DNA of 64,000 bases from Welwitschia mirabilis (taxonomy: Eukaryota > Gnetophyta > Gnetopsida > Welwitschiales), in the NCBI GenBank assembly GCA_051453625.1, contig JBOZIK010000001.1:139430968-139494967 (forward strand), read 5' to 3'. The position numbers and the translations under genes were made by a program. Shown in pieces: positions 45,772-56,640 of this stretch. The notes below the pieces were generated by a model. It was not told the DNA's origin, ran no database searches, and saw only the letters and a program-made list of their open reading frames with translations. Within the stretch, counting starts at the first letter, position 1, and each line of letters opens with the position of its first letter.

Positions 45772-46815
45772 TCTTCTATGAGAGGCCATCATTTCCAATT
45801 TTTGATCCATTTATTATTCTTTTTTAAAAAATTTCCTTTTATTTCTTAGTAAATTTCTACATTTTTTTCCTAAATCTTTCTAATAAAAGTTCTTTGTGAT
45901 ATAGGCACTTTCTCTAAAAAGGTATAACTATAAGTGGTGGAGAAATGATAATCAATGGTAGAAGGAGGAGTATAAGAAGGTGGAAAACAAGGGGCATGAG
46001 AGGATTTACACAATGGATGTTTTCCCCTTTTTTTCTAATAGTGGGTGGATAATAAGGAGATGAAGGAACTTGAGAAGGAGATATTCTTTGATAAAGTTCT
46101 TCTTCTTCTTAAATCTCATGAAGATCTTTTAGAATACAATGTTCATTCTTATACTTAAGTTGGGTAATATTCTTAGGTGTTATGGTGTCTATGAAGGTTC
46201 TATCCCATACTTCATAATCTAAAGTGTCATCTAATGCATTATAAATCAAGTCTTAAATGAAGTATGGAAGAAAAAAATTACTCTTATGGTCCATATTATT
46301 TGCTATAGTGGAAAAAAGGCGTTTATACATGTCAAAAGACTTATTATCTTGGATTATGATAATCATATTAAGATGACTACTAGAGGCATAGTTACATATG
46401 ATGTAGGTAAAACATTTTAGGTGATAAATTTAAAAAGTGATATTGATTTTTATAAAGGTATTTACAAGGTAAGACACCTTCCCTATTTGGTGCATATTCT
46501 ATTGAGTGTAACACAAAAAAAACCAAGGGACTTACTAAGCATGTAAGGTAAATTATCATGATATTTTTCTACATCAATAAAGAAAATAAAAAAGGAAGTA
46601 TGATGAATAGAAGAATGGATTATCTTAAGATCATCTTCATTTATTATTGCATTTCTGCAGAATTCAAAAATTACTCTAGAAAAGCAATCACTATTGTTCT
46701 CCTTTAATAAGTAGTTATAATTTTTTGTCTCAAAAATTTTAAGATAGAAAGATGCATAGAATATAAAGAAGGAGGTGCAAATTTTATCCTTTGAAAATGC
46801 TCCTATCCCATTCAT
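45772..46815 (-). pseudogene. unrecognised retroelement-like ORF, nearly open
   Basis: I do not recognise this protein. The minus-strand frame starts at ATG 46815 and is open for 110 codons to 46483. Slipping one base at a T8 run (near 46530) lets the frame continue to about 45970 with only a few stops (TAG 46501-46499, TAA about 46430, TAA about 46255, TAA about 46110). Visible: an aromatic/Ile-rich globular part (INEDDLKIIHSS, FFIDVEKYHDNLPYM, IICNYASSSHLNMIII, DDTLDYEVWDRTF), a Pro/Ser-rich stretch (SPSQVPSSPYYPPT, about 46080-46040) and a basic tail after another shift. The layout (globular, Pro-rich, basic coil) is like ORFs of unknown function carried by plant retroelements. It lies between repeats D1 and D2, and fewer stops survive than in neighbouring relics. 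Confidence 0.5.
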
Positions 46816-46924
46816 GATGAGCTAAAATGATAGAACTAGAAAAAGAAAAAGAAATGAAAATGAAAGAGAGATGAAGGAGAAATTAGAGAAGCAAAAAATG
46901 GATTGGAAAGAAAAAAAGAAGTTT

Positions 46925-47150
46925 AAATTTAATAATAAGCTTACCAATGCATTAAAACATTAGAGGATACTATAATAAAGTTGTAAGTTAAAGATGAATC
47001 TTCTTGAAGATAGATAAATGATAGTTCCACTAAGGGCAGATAATGATGCCATCAAAACATAGATGCATGGGTTATGTGAACACAGGATGGATGGAAATAG
47101 CATAAGAACTGCCAAAAAATTAAGTGCTTAATTTAATAAGGCTTGAAAAT
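46925..47150. repeat. repeat segment X, copy 1
   Basis: Shares 'atttaataataagcttac' and a collinear order of blocks with 48925-49140. Confidence 0.5.
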
Positions 47151-47159
47151 TATTCCTAA

Positions 47160-47310
47160 GGAAATCTAACTATGTTTGTATCTATTGTCAATGTATGGTA
47201 AATAGCAAGATCATCCTAGCCATATAAATCTTGCATAGCCAAACCCAACTAATATCAATAATACTAGAACTTCTATTGTAGTATGTCCTAGTGTCATTCT
47301 TCCACAGAGA
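47160..47310 (+). repeat. repeat segment F, copy 2
   Basis: Matches the order of blocks at 24245-24437 (caaacccaac, ttctatt, agtgtcattc). Confidence 0.45.
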
Positions 47311-47329
47311 TAGAAAACATGATCTATCC

Positions 47330-48900
47330 GTAAAACAAGCATAATGACAATGAGTATAAGAGAGTGAAATATATAAGAGATCTAGGAATGGAATACAACA
47401 TTCAAACTAGCATACTAAATTCATGGAAAAGCATAAGTATTAAATTAAATTCATGTATCTTTTACTTCAACTTATTCACACTAGCATAATTTCATATACC
47501 ACAGATATAAGGCTCATATACTTCTAGATCAAGCATAGTGACATAATCACATCCATCATAGATATGAAGGTGACGTATCCAAGCCATCTATCCTTCACAG
47601 TAAGAATAAAATAAGAATGAAATGTAGAGGTATTCAAAGATGTATCAAATAAACATTCAGGTTATGTGAGCTAAAATAAAAATAAGAAACATAAAAAGAT
47701 CTCAAAGTAAAATCATGCTTTAGCCAATCCTAAGTATAAGAAGCATGAGGTCCATCAAAATTTAATATCAAAGTAATGTACTAAATACATGTAATACTTT
47801 ATTATTAAAAATACAAAAGCATATAATTAATGAAATTACTTATGCTGAACCAAGAAGAATCGTGCTAACTTGGTAGCTAGCCCATCTATATAGGAGGCTT
47901 AAAAAGAACACATTATTAAAACTACAATATCTCTTATACAGCATGCTAATGATATGATATGATTTTAAATAAAGTAAGATAGGACATTTATAAGACAAGT
48001 TTAAGGTTTCTAAGGCCTAATACGGTCATTCTTTAGAATTTCCAAACTATATGAGATCATCCTTTAGTCATGGAAACAAATTGAAGGGCTCTTCATAGAA
48101 AATATTCTTCATTTATCTTCTACCTTTGAAAATGACTAGAATGGATTCCTTGAATTAAGAAAGCTTAGGAACATAAGTATGTATTAATTCTATTTGTGGT
48201 AACTAGCAGTGTCACTCATGTAACTGGTGGTATATCTCCCACTTCTTTCATAATTCTCTAGATGATGTGAATATTCTAAAAATATCAAGATTAAGGAAGA
48301 TTATTAGTAAAACAAGATTTCTATGTCCTTAAGCATAATAAATACATAAAATCATTATGATGACTAATTAAGCATGTTTACAAAGTTAAATTCATTAATG
48401 TAGATGTTAATTTCTACATATTATCATACCTCATAACTAACCATTTACTAGTTCCTTAGCAAAAAAAAGGTGTATAAAAAAATTAGTTACATGATAAAAA
48501 TTACAAATCAAAGCAATTAAGTATAAAATGTGAAGGTATTTTGAAAAAAATTAACTAATGTAATCTAAAATCATACTTAAATAAAAGGATAAAGCATGAA
48601 AGTTAAGTGCAAATGATGATCCCCTAAACCAAAGCTAAACTTTATTCTCAAAGTTTAAAAGATATGAAAAGTTAACTATAAACACAATGAGGAATGAATT
48701 ATGCATGTGCTAATGTAGCATAGAATGAGCTAGAAAGAAAAATTACTAAAAATTAAAATAATGCAATACATGATTAAACTAGAAAATATGAAATACAAAC
48801 TAATGCAAAAGAAATGTTAAAAACCAAAATGATTCTTTGATTATAATGACTTAAATCTCTAAATCTGAAACATATGCTACACAAATAATCAAAAAATGAT
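47330..48900. repeat. repeat D, copy D2
   Basis: Collinear with D1. Here D is joined directly to segment X' (48925-49140), whereas around D1 the orphan ORF lies between D and X. Confidence 0.6.
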
Positions 48901-48924
48901 TAATAAAGATGAAACATAAGGGGT

Positions 48925-49140
48925 TTCAGATTTAATAATAGGCTTACTAATGCACTAAGAAATAAAAGGATCCTAAAACAAAGATACAAGAAGAAATTGG
49001 ATGTGCCTACAAAAAGGCAAATAGAAGTACTAGTGAGAATAGATGGAGGAACTGATAGAGTGTAGATACATGGATCAGACAAATGCGAGGTGGATTATAG
49101 CAGAATAAAAGTCATAAAAATATGAGTACTTCATGCAAAT
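48925..49140. repeat. repeat segment X, copy 2
   Basis: Second copy of the 46925-47150 segment. The minus-strand open frame 48900-49082 is part of it and is not supported as a gene. Confidence 0.5.
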
Positions 49141-49775
49141 GGCTTAAAATTCATTAGTTTTATAAAAAGTAAGTGAAATCTTGGATTTCCATTAGATCTA
49201 AATATGGATAAAGGGCTCAGGTCCCCCAAAAAAAAAAGTGTTTCTTTGTATGCTTCCTCATAAAAGAAAAAACAAAGGAATATCTCTTTATAGGCATGAT
49301 GAAAAATGAATCTTATGGAAATGAAATGAAACAAATAAATACAATGATAAACCTTACTATGCATCCTATGAATAAATGAGACATGATGGATGTAAGCTAA
49401 TGATCTTATTTATTAATATAATTTTTAATTATCCTTTATCAAGATAAAGAAAAGTATTAATCAATAAATCCTTGTAAATCCATAAGTAGCTAAAGCATAT
49501 CAAGTTTAATTTGTTAAATCAAGCAAATAAAATATCACTCCAATTCCATCTTAATTTCATTTCTACCTCTTCCTCTTCCTTGGATAGCCAAGTTTTAAGC
49601 ATTTGATCTTATTGACCATTCAGTATTGTAATACTTCTTTCTAATAGATTTAGCATTTTATACTAGAAGGATTTATTGCTACATTAACACTAATAGTCTA
49701 CAAACCTAATGTAGATGAATGTATTACAAATGAATAAGGCCTTAATAAGTGATTAAAATAATTAGATCCATGACT
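49140..49775. other. AT-rich sequence upstream of a Gypsy integrase scrap
   Basis: No readable motif. The 77-codon minus-strand frame (49131-49364) is low complexity. Confidence 0.35.
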
Positions 49776-49855
49776 TACAAAATAGTTCTACCACTACAAT
49801 TATTCATGTTACATAATGTCTTTCATGTATTCTTATTGAGTAAATGTATTTCTAA
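49776..49855 (+). pseudogene. Ty3/Gypsy integrase C-terminal scrap, cut by gap
   Basis: YKIVLPLQL then HNVFHVFLLSKCIS matches the pattern 'AYKLALPP-L--VHNVFHVS-LRKC' at the end of plant Gypsy integrases. It is cut by the N run 49856-50077. LTR-like E1 follows in the same orientation. Confidence 0.6.
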
Positions 49856-50077
49856 NNNNNNNNNNNNNNNNNNNNNNNNNNNNNNNNNNNNNNNNNNNNN
49901 NNNNNNNNNNNNNNNNNNNNNNNNNNNNNNNNNNNNNNNNNNNNNNNNNNNNNNNNNNNNNNNNNNNNNNNNNNNNNNNNNNNNNNNNNNNNNNNNNNNN
50001 NNNNNNNNNNNNNNNNNNNNNNNNNNNNNNNNNNNNNNNNNNNNNNNNNNNNNNNNNNNNNNNNNNNNNNNNNNNNN
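49856..50077. other. 222-N gap
   Basis: No sequence. Open frames through the N run have no meaning. Confidence 0.95.
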
Positions 50078-50164
50078 CATATAAAATATTGTCAAGACCA
50101 ACTACCACATCCAAATTTTTCCTAATGTTAGAAACCTTCTTAGCCATATAGATAGATAATTTAA

Positions 50165-51105
50165 ATTTGAAATTTAATAATAATAAAAATTCTAGTTTCT
50201 AGTAGTTTAGAAATAATGATATTTGAGAGAAAAGTAATAGTAAGCTAAAGTACTTGCATGATATTACTTAGAATTCACTAAAAGATTAATTATAGTTATT
50301 ACTTTTAATTAATTAATTAAAATATTGAGTTAACTATGAAATGTACTATTACTTATGCATGTTTTTTTATTGATGCAGTTTAACATTGGATTACTTAACT
50401 TAGTTTGAAAACTAATTACATTATGCTATTAATTTTTCTTAATTATGTTTGTTTATGCAATAGTAAGGATATGTGGTCTAAAGTATTTACTCTTATAATT
50501 TATCTCATGCATTCAGATTTATTTATGATTTATTATTATATTATTGTTAACACACAGTGGTTAGGCTTGAAAAGAATGGGTTAAAGAAATCTAACTATCT
50601 ATAGAACTTAATCATTATCATTAGTCCTACTACTAGTTCTATGTTATAAATACTTGAGTTCCCTAGTTATTAGAGTCATAGATTCATATCTTACAAACTA
50701 TGATCATGTGGAGCTTAGATACAACTAGAAGTACCTTGGGATTTATCTAAGAATAAGTGTGGTCCTCAACCTTTTTTATTAAATACTTTATCATTTCTAG
50801 TCTCTTATATTCTTGTATATTTTGAGTTTTCTTTCATGTATTTGTATAATTCTTGTCGAATCTTGCAAATTTTATGTTAATGTACTATTTCTTGTATTAT
50901 CTTATATGTTGTAAAATCACAAAAAAACCTTAAAGTTTTCTACAATTATCTTGTGAGAGTCTTCTAGGAGTTTGTAGAGTTAATGTTTCATGTGATTTAG
51001 TTATGAGAATCTTGTAAATCCTAAGTTATCTTATCATCAACTGTTGAGATTGAGTCTTGTTGAGAGCCCCATGGTAAGCCTTGTACATGATTATCTTATT
51101 GACTT
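50165..51105 (+). repeat. LTR-like repeat E, copy E1 (plus)
   Basis: Matches, inverted, 57900 down to 57030. Shared blocks: 'cttgcatgatattact', 'catgtggagctta', 'agtaccttgg', 'gagcc/gaacc..cttg'. The 5' boundary is uncertain. Confidence 0.55.
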
Positions 51106-51310
51106 TTAACCTTGGTATTAAATTATGAAAATTTAAACCTGACCAAGGTAACCAGTTATTTGAACCTCAGATAGAGATTCTCTCTATTGTAATTCCCACA
51201 ACCATGGGATCAAACCTTCAGGAAGAAATGGAAAAATATGTGCACAATTATGATAATTTTATTCCTCTTAGTTATGTGCTACTAGATTACTTAAAATATG
51301 TTATGAAATA
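51106..51310 (+). pseudogene. E1 post-LTR region with PBS-like site and gag-like start
   Basis: TTGGTATTAAATTATG at about 51112 resembles a decayed TTGGTATCAGAGC PBS. ATG 51203 opens 35 codons (MGSNLQEEMEKYVHNYD). The inverted copy E2 has a matching KERYVHN stretch. The homology of E1 and E2 continues to about 51500. A gag start is inferred from position only. Confidence 0.3.
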
Positions 51311-52265
51311 ATATTAAACAAGATAATACAAATTAATGAGAGGTCTTGGTTATGTATCTTATGATGTAGTATTCTATCCTATTCTTAGGAAACCTCGTAC
51401 ACCTGTCCATTGGATTGGATCATACTGGTAATTGTAGTGGATAATAGTTATCACATCATACTTGCATGTGTAGGAACCATTGCAAAAGATGATGCTGAAA
51501 AAAGATGATGGTTGAAAGTACCTAGATGCCATTTATTTGTTAGCTTAGTTGTTATAAGTTTTTATTTTATTTCAATTGTATTTGAAGTAAGACATGCCTT
51601 ATCAATTTGTTATAGTTTGAGTATAAGGAACATCCTATTGCTTGCTTAAATGTTTCAACTATGCTTGTCTATGTAAAAACTAATTGTGCAAGACATGAAT
51701 TCCTTTTTTTTAAGATATATTTTCTTGAGTGAATTACACATATTCCCACTTCAGTGAATTTATCTAAATGTTTCCATGATTTATTTATTAATTTTTTTAA
51801 TACCTTGAAACTACAAACTTGAATTGTTATGTTATGTTCTATAAGAGATTACTAAGCGAAGTTTTAGTTTGAATGGTTAATTAAAGTAACTATTAAATTA
51901 TGCAACTTTTAGCTATAAATTACTTGATAAATTGATTAAACTACTTTCTCCTCTTACATGATCCTCTCATATTACATAGTTACCTTTAGATGGGTTATGT
52001 TAAATGCCCTAGCTTATATAAGTCCTATTATGGGGCCAATCACCATCCACTCCTCTCCTTGCCTTTAATACAAGATTGGGGCAAAATGCTGCTTTATGTA
52101 ACAATAAAAAGTAATTCAAATAGCATATTAAGGGTCATAAATATTATGGAAAAATCATAAAGAAAAATCAATTAATGCATCATTAATTTCTTAGCATCAT
52201 TTAGTTGTTAATTGTTAACCATTATTGAAATCTCAAATTCTCCTTCATAAATTGATGTGTTCATC
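51310..52265. other. AT-rich internal region of E1 and flank
   Basis: The first about 200 bases match E2 inverted ('ggatcatactggtaattgta'). The rest is unrecognised. Confidence 0.35.
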
Positions 52266-52269
52266 TCTA

Positions 52270-52945
52270 TTTGTTAGTTTGTTCTTCTTCTGTCATGTGT
52301 TATTTCTCTCTCCTACTTTAGCCTACTACTTTTAATGCTTCCTTCTCTTCTTTTGAGCTTACAATCTGATAATGGGTTACCCTTCTCTTCTTATTGCACT
52401 CTTGCCCCTCCTAGATTGACTAGCATCTCGTCACCTTTCCTTCACCTCATGTGCATTACTTCAAGTGCTATTGCTAGTTATTTCCTATGTCTCCTCCATT
52501 GTTATCTCCCTTTTTTCCTTTCATACTTATCAAATCTGCCTATTTACCATTTCCATCTTTATGCCTAAACTCCTTCCACACTATCTCCCATCCACATGTC
52601 TCCATGTCTGCTCTCTTCTTCATGCACTACTTTATCCCTCTTGTGTTGTTTCCCAATCTACCCTCGATAGCCATTACAACACCCACTATGATCATTACAC
52701 TGTGCTTGATATACATTTCACCTCTCCTCTAAATCCCATGCTAATCATGGTTCTACTCTCTATGGCCTACTTGTCCATGTCTCCATCCTCTCCCTCTTTC
52801 ACACCAAGGCCTATGTGCTTGTTAGTCTTCCTTTTTCCACTCTCGCACTTTCTAACATCACTGGCTACTATGGTCTCTATGCCTCTGTGTCTTATTTCTT
52901 TTTTCCCTCATCTAAATCATGTAGTCTTTTAGTAAACCATAGTCA
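52270..52945 (+). other. pyrimidine-rich, strand-asymmetric island
   Basis: The plus strand is rich in C and T for about 670 bases, with markedly more C than the surroundings. Three overlapping open frames (52335-52568, 52465-52932, 52487-52732) exist because stop codons need purines. No frame shows a conserved motif. It could be a degraded coding insert or a skewed repeat. Confidence 0.4.
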
Positions 52946-53002
52946 AACATTTATGAGTGAAAGATCACCTTAAGAAATTCAAATTAAAATGTTTATGCAA
53001 CT

Positions 53003-53075
53003 CCAAATTATTGGTGTAATGGTAAAGTCATCTACTTGATAGAATAAAGGTATCAAGTTCAATTCCGAATAAGAT
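53003..53075 (+). repeat. tRNA-like unit, probable SINE head
   Basis: Box A-like TTGGTGTAATGGTAAAG (53011-53027) and box B-like AGTTCAATTCC (53056-53066), with tRNA-like spacing. No full cloverleaf. Confidence 0.45.
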
Positions 53076-53295
53076 AAAGAATAAATAGAAGCATATATTT
53101 TATAGGAATAGATAGACCAGTGGCATTTATTTTAATAAAATAAATAAGATTTTAATAAAATTTTCTCTAATGATGAGTCTATTAATACTAATTTACATTA
53201 TTAGAATATGCTTGATCCACATGTTTAGTAAGCCTGTCTTGAAACCTACATTAGCTTTCTATGTTTAACATAATAATTTTTTTTTAATCACATTA

Positions 53296-53360
53296 TACTA
53301 GCTGAGGTGGGTAACAAGGGAAATATTTAACTTGGAGATTGCTAGTTTAGGTCTTTACAA
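53296..53360 (+). repeat. tRNA-like unit (weak)
   Basis: TAGCTGAGGTGGGTAA (about 53299) resembles box A TAGCTCAGTTGGTTA. TAGTTTAGGTC (53343-53353) is a poor box B. Confidence 0.3.
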
Positions 53361-53369
53361 TGACATTAA

Positions 53370-55475
53370 ATTTTAAATGTTTCAATACATTAGTTGTTAA
53401 TAAATAAGTGTGGTTTGAGAAATGATATATTAAAATCATGGAAATATTAGACTAGACCATCAAATATTCATATTAAATCCTTATCTATCAGCATGTTATG
53501 ATTTCAATAAAACATTATGACCTTATTGTATTCTTGAGCTTAGAAACAGATGTTATATGAATAATCAAAGACTTACTAATCTTTCCAAGTATGCTCTTTA
53601 CTCATGTTATCCATATGATATGTTTTAAATATTCTAGTAGAGTATTGATATATTGGATTAGGAAATTTTTTATAGTTATCTTAAAATTATATTTTTTATT
53701 CTCTTACATTGTATTTAACTAAGACACTAAATAGATATGAATAGTCTGTTATGCTTAGTAATGGAGGTTACTAATGAATAATTATGGCCAAATGACTAAG
53801 GGGTGAAAAAAAAAGAAAAAAAGAAAAAAGAAAGAGAATTAGGTACCCATGTTTATTTTGCATTGATATACATAATATTATATTTTTTATGAATTATGAA
53901 TTAAGTGCATCTTATTAGGGGCAAATATCTGATGCTCAAAATCTTTTTTCGGCTAGTACTCCATGGTAATCCTAAGGCTCATTGTAAATTTTTTTGCAAA
54001 TTGATTTGATTTTTCTTTCTACATTGATTTGCATTAATAAGGTTTAGGAAGGATATACTATAAATAATTATTTTAGCTAGTATATTCATTATTTTACTAA
54101 TTCAAGTTATTACATAACTAGTTGTAAAATCTTTAGTATGTTTTTATAGTGAAATTTAAATTTTTAGAATAGAGGCATAGGTTAAGAACATTATAGCTTA
54201 TTAAATAATAGGTATAAATCAGTGAAAAAATTTTTGCAAGTCTAGAATTATGTTTTTATTATGAATTCAAAAATAGTAATTTTTATATGTAATAAATTTT
54301 TAAAAAAACTTATTTGTGAAAATATGTTAGGAAGGAAATGAAGAAAATACTGAATAATTAATTTTTATTTCTATAACTAACAACTAAGCTATCTAAACAC
54401 TTGAGGATCCTCTATTGTAGAGAATTAAATTATTTTCTAAAACATCTTGAGATATTTGAAAAATCAAAGTAATTTTGAAAGTTATAGTCATTTTAGTGTA
54501 ATGCAGTAGGACTATGATTTAAGAAAATTTAATAGTATTTAACCTTAAATCATAACATTATAAATAATATTTTAGAACTCCAAAATGTATTAAGTTAGTT
54601 TTTAAGGATCCTATTATGAGTCTAGTTTATGAAAAAACTATTGTAATTAATTTTTATATTCATAATTAATTAATTATTAATTTTTGATTATGATGTCTCC
54701 TTAGAGCTCAAAAACTTTATAATTAATGTCTTAATTTATAGGAAATTAACAAATAAACTTATATAGGTTATTTAAGTATATAAGATAAATTGTTATCAAT
54801 AACCTTAGATTTAATTATTTAGTAATAATATTTCTTTAAGAAGAAATGGGTCTTTTATCTTTTTCCTTTATCTTACTATGAATATGCATGTTTGTAAGGG
54901 CTTTCACCTTTGCAGTTTAATTAACATGAATAATCCTTGATTTATGTAAGGTCCATCTCAAACAACTAATAATGAAGGATTAGCAGCAAGATATTAGTGT
55001 TATAGTTCAAAGAATAAAATATAATATCTACTACCTTAGTCTAATTATATCAAACCTCTTTGCTTAAATAATTGTATTTAACTAACATTTAATTAGCCCT
55101 TTATGGCCATGGGCATAGGGTGTTGTAGTTGTACAAAGTTCGTTATATTTGATTAGTCTTAATAAGTAAAGCTTTTAAACTATGAACTATAAATATATAA
55201 AAAATGATTATAGCCCATCAAAAAGCCATCATGAAGACTCAAACTGGATAATTATAAACCATAGTCCTTTTATGATGACCGGTTGCGCTATTGCTATTAC
55301 TTGTCCAATTACTATGCATACTTATTTTAACGCAGAACTGGGGATCTATTGCTTGTTAAAGTTGATTAACTATGCTATGGCTTCTCATTGGTCTATTTGT
55401 ATTACCTGTGACTTCCAACATTATACCTAAAAATATATATTTCTGATCCTTTCACACCTTCGATTATGGATAAGG
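53370..55475. other. AT-rich intergenic sequence
   Basis: Nothing supported apart from an A-rich purine tract at 53803-53835. The 82-codon frame 55182-55430 has no motif. Confidence 0.4.
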
Positions 55476-55479
55476 CATT

Positions 55480-55900
55480 ATACAGGAGGAAGCTCTATGA
55501 GATAGAGAGAGTGGTCGCAAAGAAGATCGGATGGGAGGTGATCTTCATGAAGGAACCAATTGGTTTTAAAAGAAAACATAGTTATTCCTTGATATAGATT
55601 TTAGAAACCAGGGCTACTAAGAAATCATACAAAGAAGGGAGAAGTGGTGGTGCCGAGGGACGTAATTAGACCCGTCATGAAGAACGCAGGTAAAATGAAA
55701 TGGCATACCAGGGGAAGGCAGGCACGAGCACTTCGGCATAGGAAAGTAGCGAAAGGACGTTGGACTTGCCAGAGGCAGTGTGCAGGGGTGGAGAAGGAAG
55801 GAGCACAGCACAAAAAAATAAGCTATGCGGGGAAAATGCAGATGTGGATAGTACAAGTGCGGTTGACGGTGCATGTAAATGGATAATGGTGGAAACGATA
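55480..55900. other. GC-richer island of unknown origin
   Basis: About 420 bases with clearly higher G+C, many CG dinucleotides, and purine-rich on the plus strand. Overlapping frames on both strands (55644-55886 plus; 55617-55925, 55625-55813 and 55675-55908 minus) are open. None shows a recognised domain; the plus frame is Arg/Lys-rich. It contrasts sharply with the AT-rich, CG-poor surroundings, so it could be a younger insertion or a captured gene fragment. Confidence 0.45.
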
Positions 55901-56039
55901 GTTGACATGTAAATGGGATTAGCATGCTAACAAAAATATTACTCTAATCCTTATGTTTGTATTAACTTATGGTTGTTAATTTAGTTTTCCTAGATTTTAC
56001 ATGTTTAAGTATTAAATAAATGATGGGTAAAAACTTACT

Positions 56040-56104
56040 TAATGAGAGTTGAATTCCAGACCTTTTGTTGGGTACCATCATGACTTAACTAGTAAGCTAT
56101 ACTT
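56040..56104 (-). repeat. tRNA-like unit (weak)
   Basis: Minus strand: ATAGCTTACTAGTTAAG (about 56084-56100) is like box A; GGTCTGGAATTCAACTC (about 56046-56062) is a diverged box B. Confidence 0.3.
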
Positions 56105-56640
56105 TAAGTTGGGGTAAACTATTATAACTCAACAATAAGTCCTTGGGTTTGTTTAGGTTATGTATTATTATTAAATAATCTATGTATGGTTTATTTCTTG
56201 AGTATCATTTTAGGGGAAAAATAATTTCAACTTATAGTTAACCTCTGAATGAGCCTATCTATTGAGGTCTCAACATAAGTGATAATTTAAAGAAATAAAC
56301 TAAATGTTTATATATGACTTATAATGATGTAATTTCCAACATGGCATATCATCTACAACTTATCAATAATTCACAGTAATTAAATAAGGTAACATATTAA
56401 AATTTCAAAACAAATGACAGGTCAATGTAATTCTCTCAATACTAAAATTTGCAAGGAAAGGGAGAATTGCTTTATTTCATGGTACTAAAACATAATACCA
56501 GAACTTTACTATCTCTTCAATAAATACAATTGATAGTCATGCAAACTAGAACTAAAACATGAAATGTTCACAAAACAACTGCATAAGAATTGAAGTAAAA
56601 TGTAGATGACACCCAGATAATAACCACTAGCGCTTGCCTA
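56105..56640. other. AT-rich sequence
   Basis: No gene or repeat recognised. Confidence 0.35.

Noticed and set aside
49749-50147. Open frames of 92-111 codons across the 222-N gap
   Set aside because: Mostly N. Only the short Gypsy integrase scrap at 49776-49855 is kept.
52335-52932. Three overlapping plus-strand frames as a possible membrane protein gene
   Set aside because: All arise from the pyrimidine-rich composition; no single frame is favoured and there is no conserved motif.
55617-55925. Open frames on both strands in the GC-richer island as a host gene
   Set aside because: Four overlapping frames are open in both directions, which is expected when stop-poor GC-rich sequence is short; no domain recognised.
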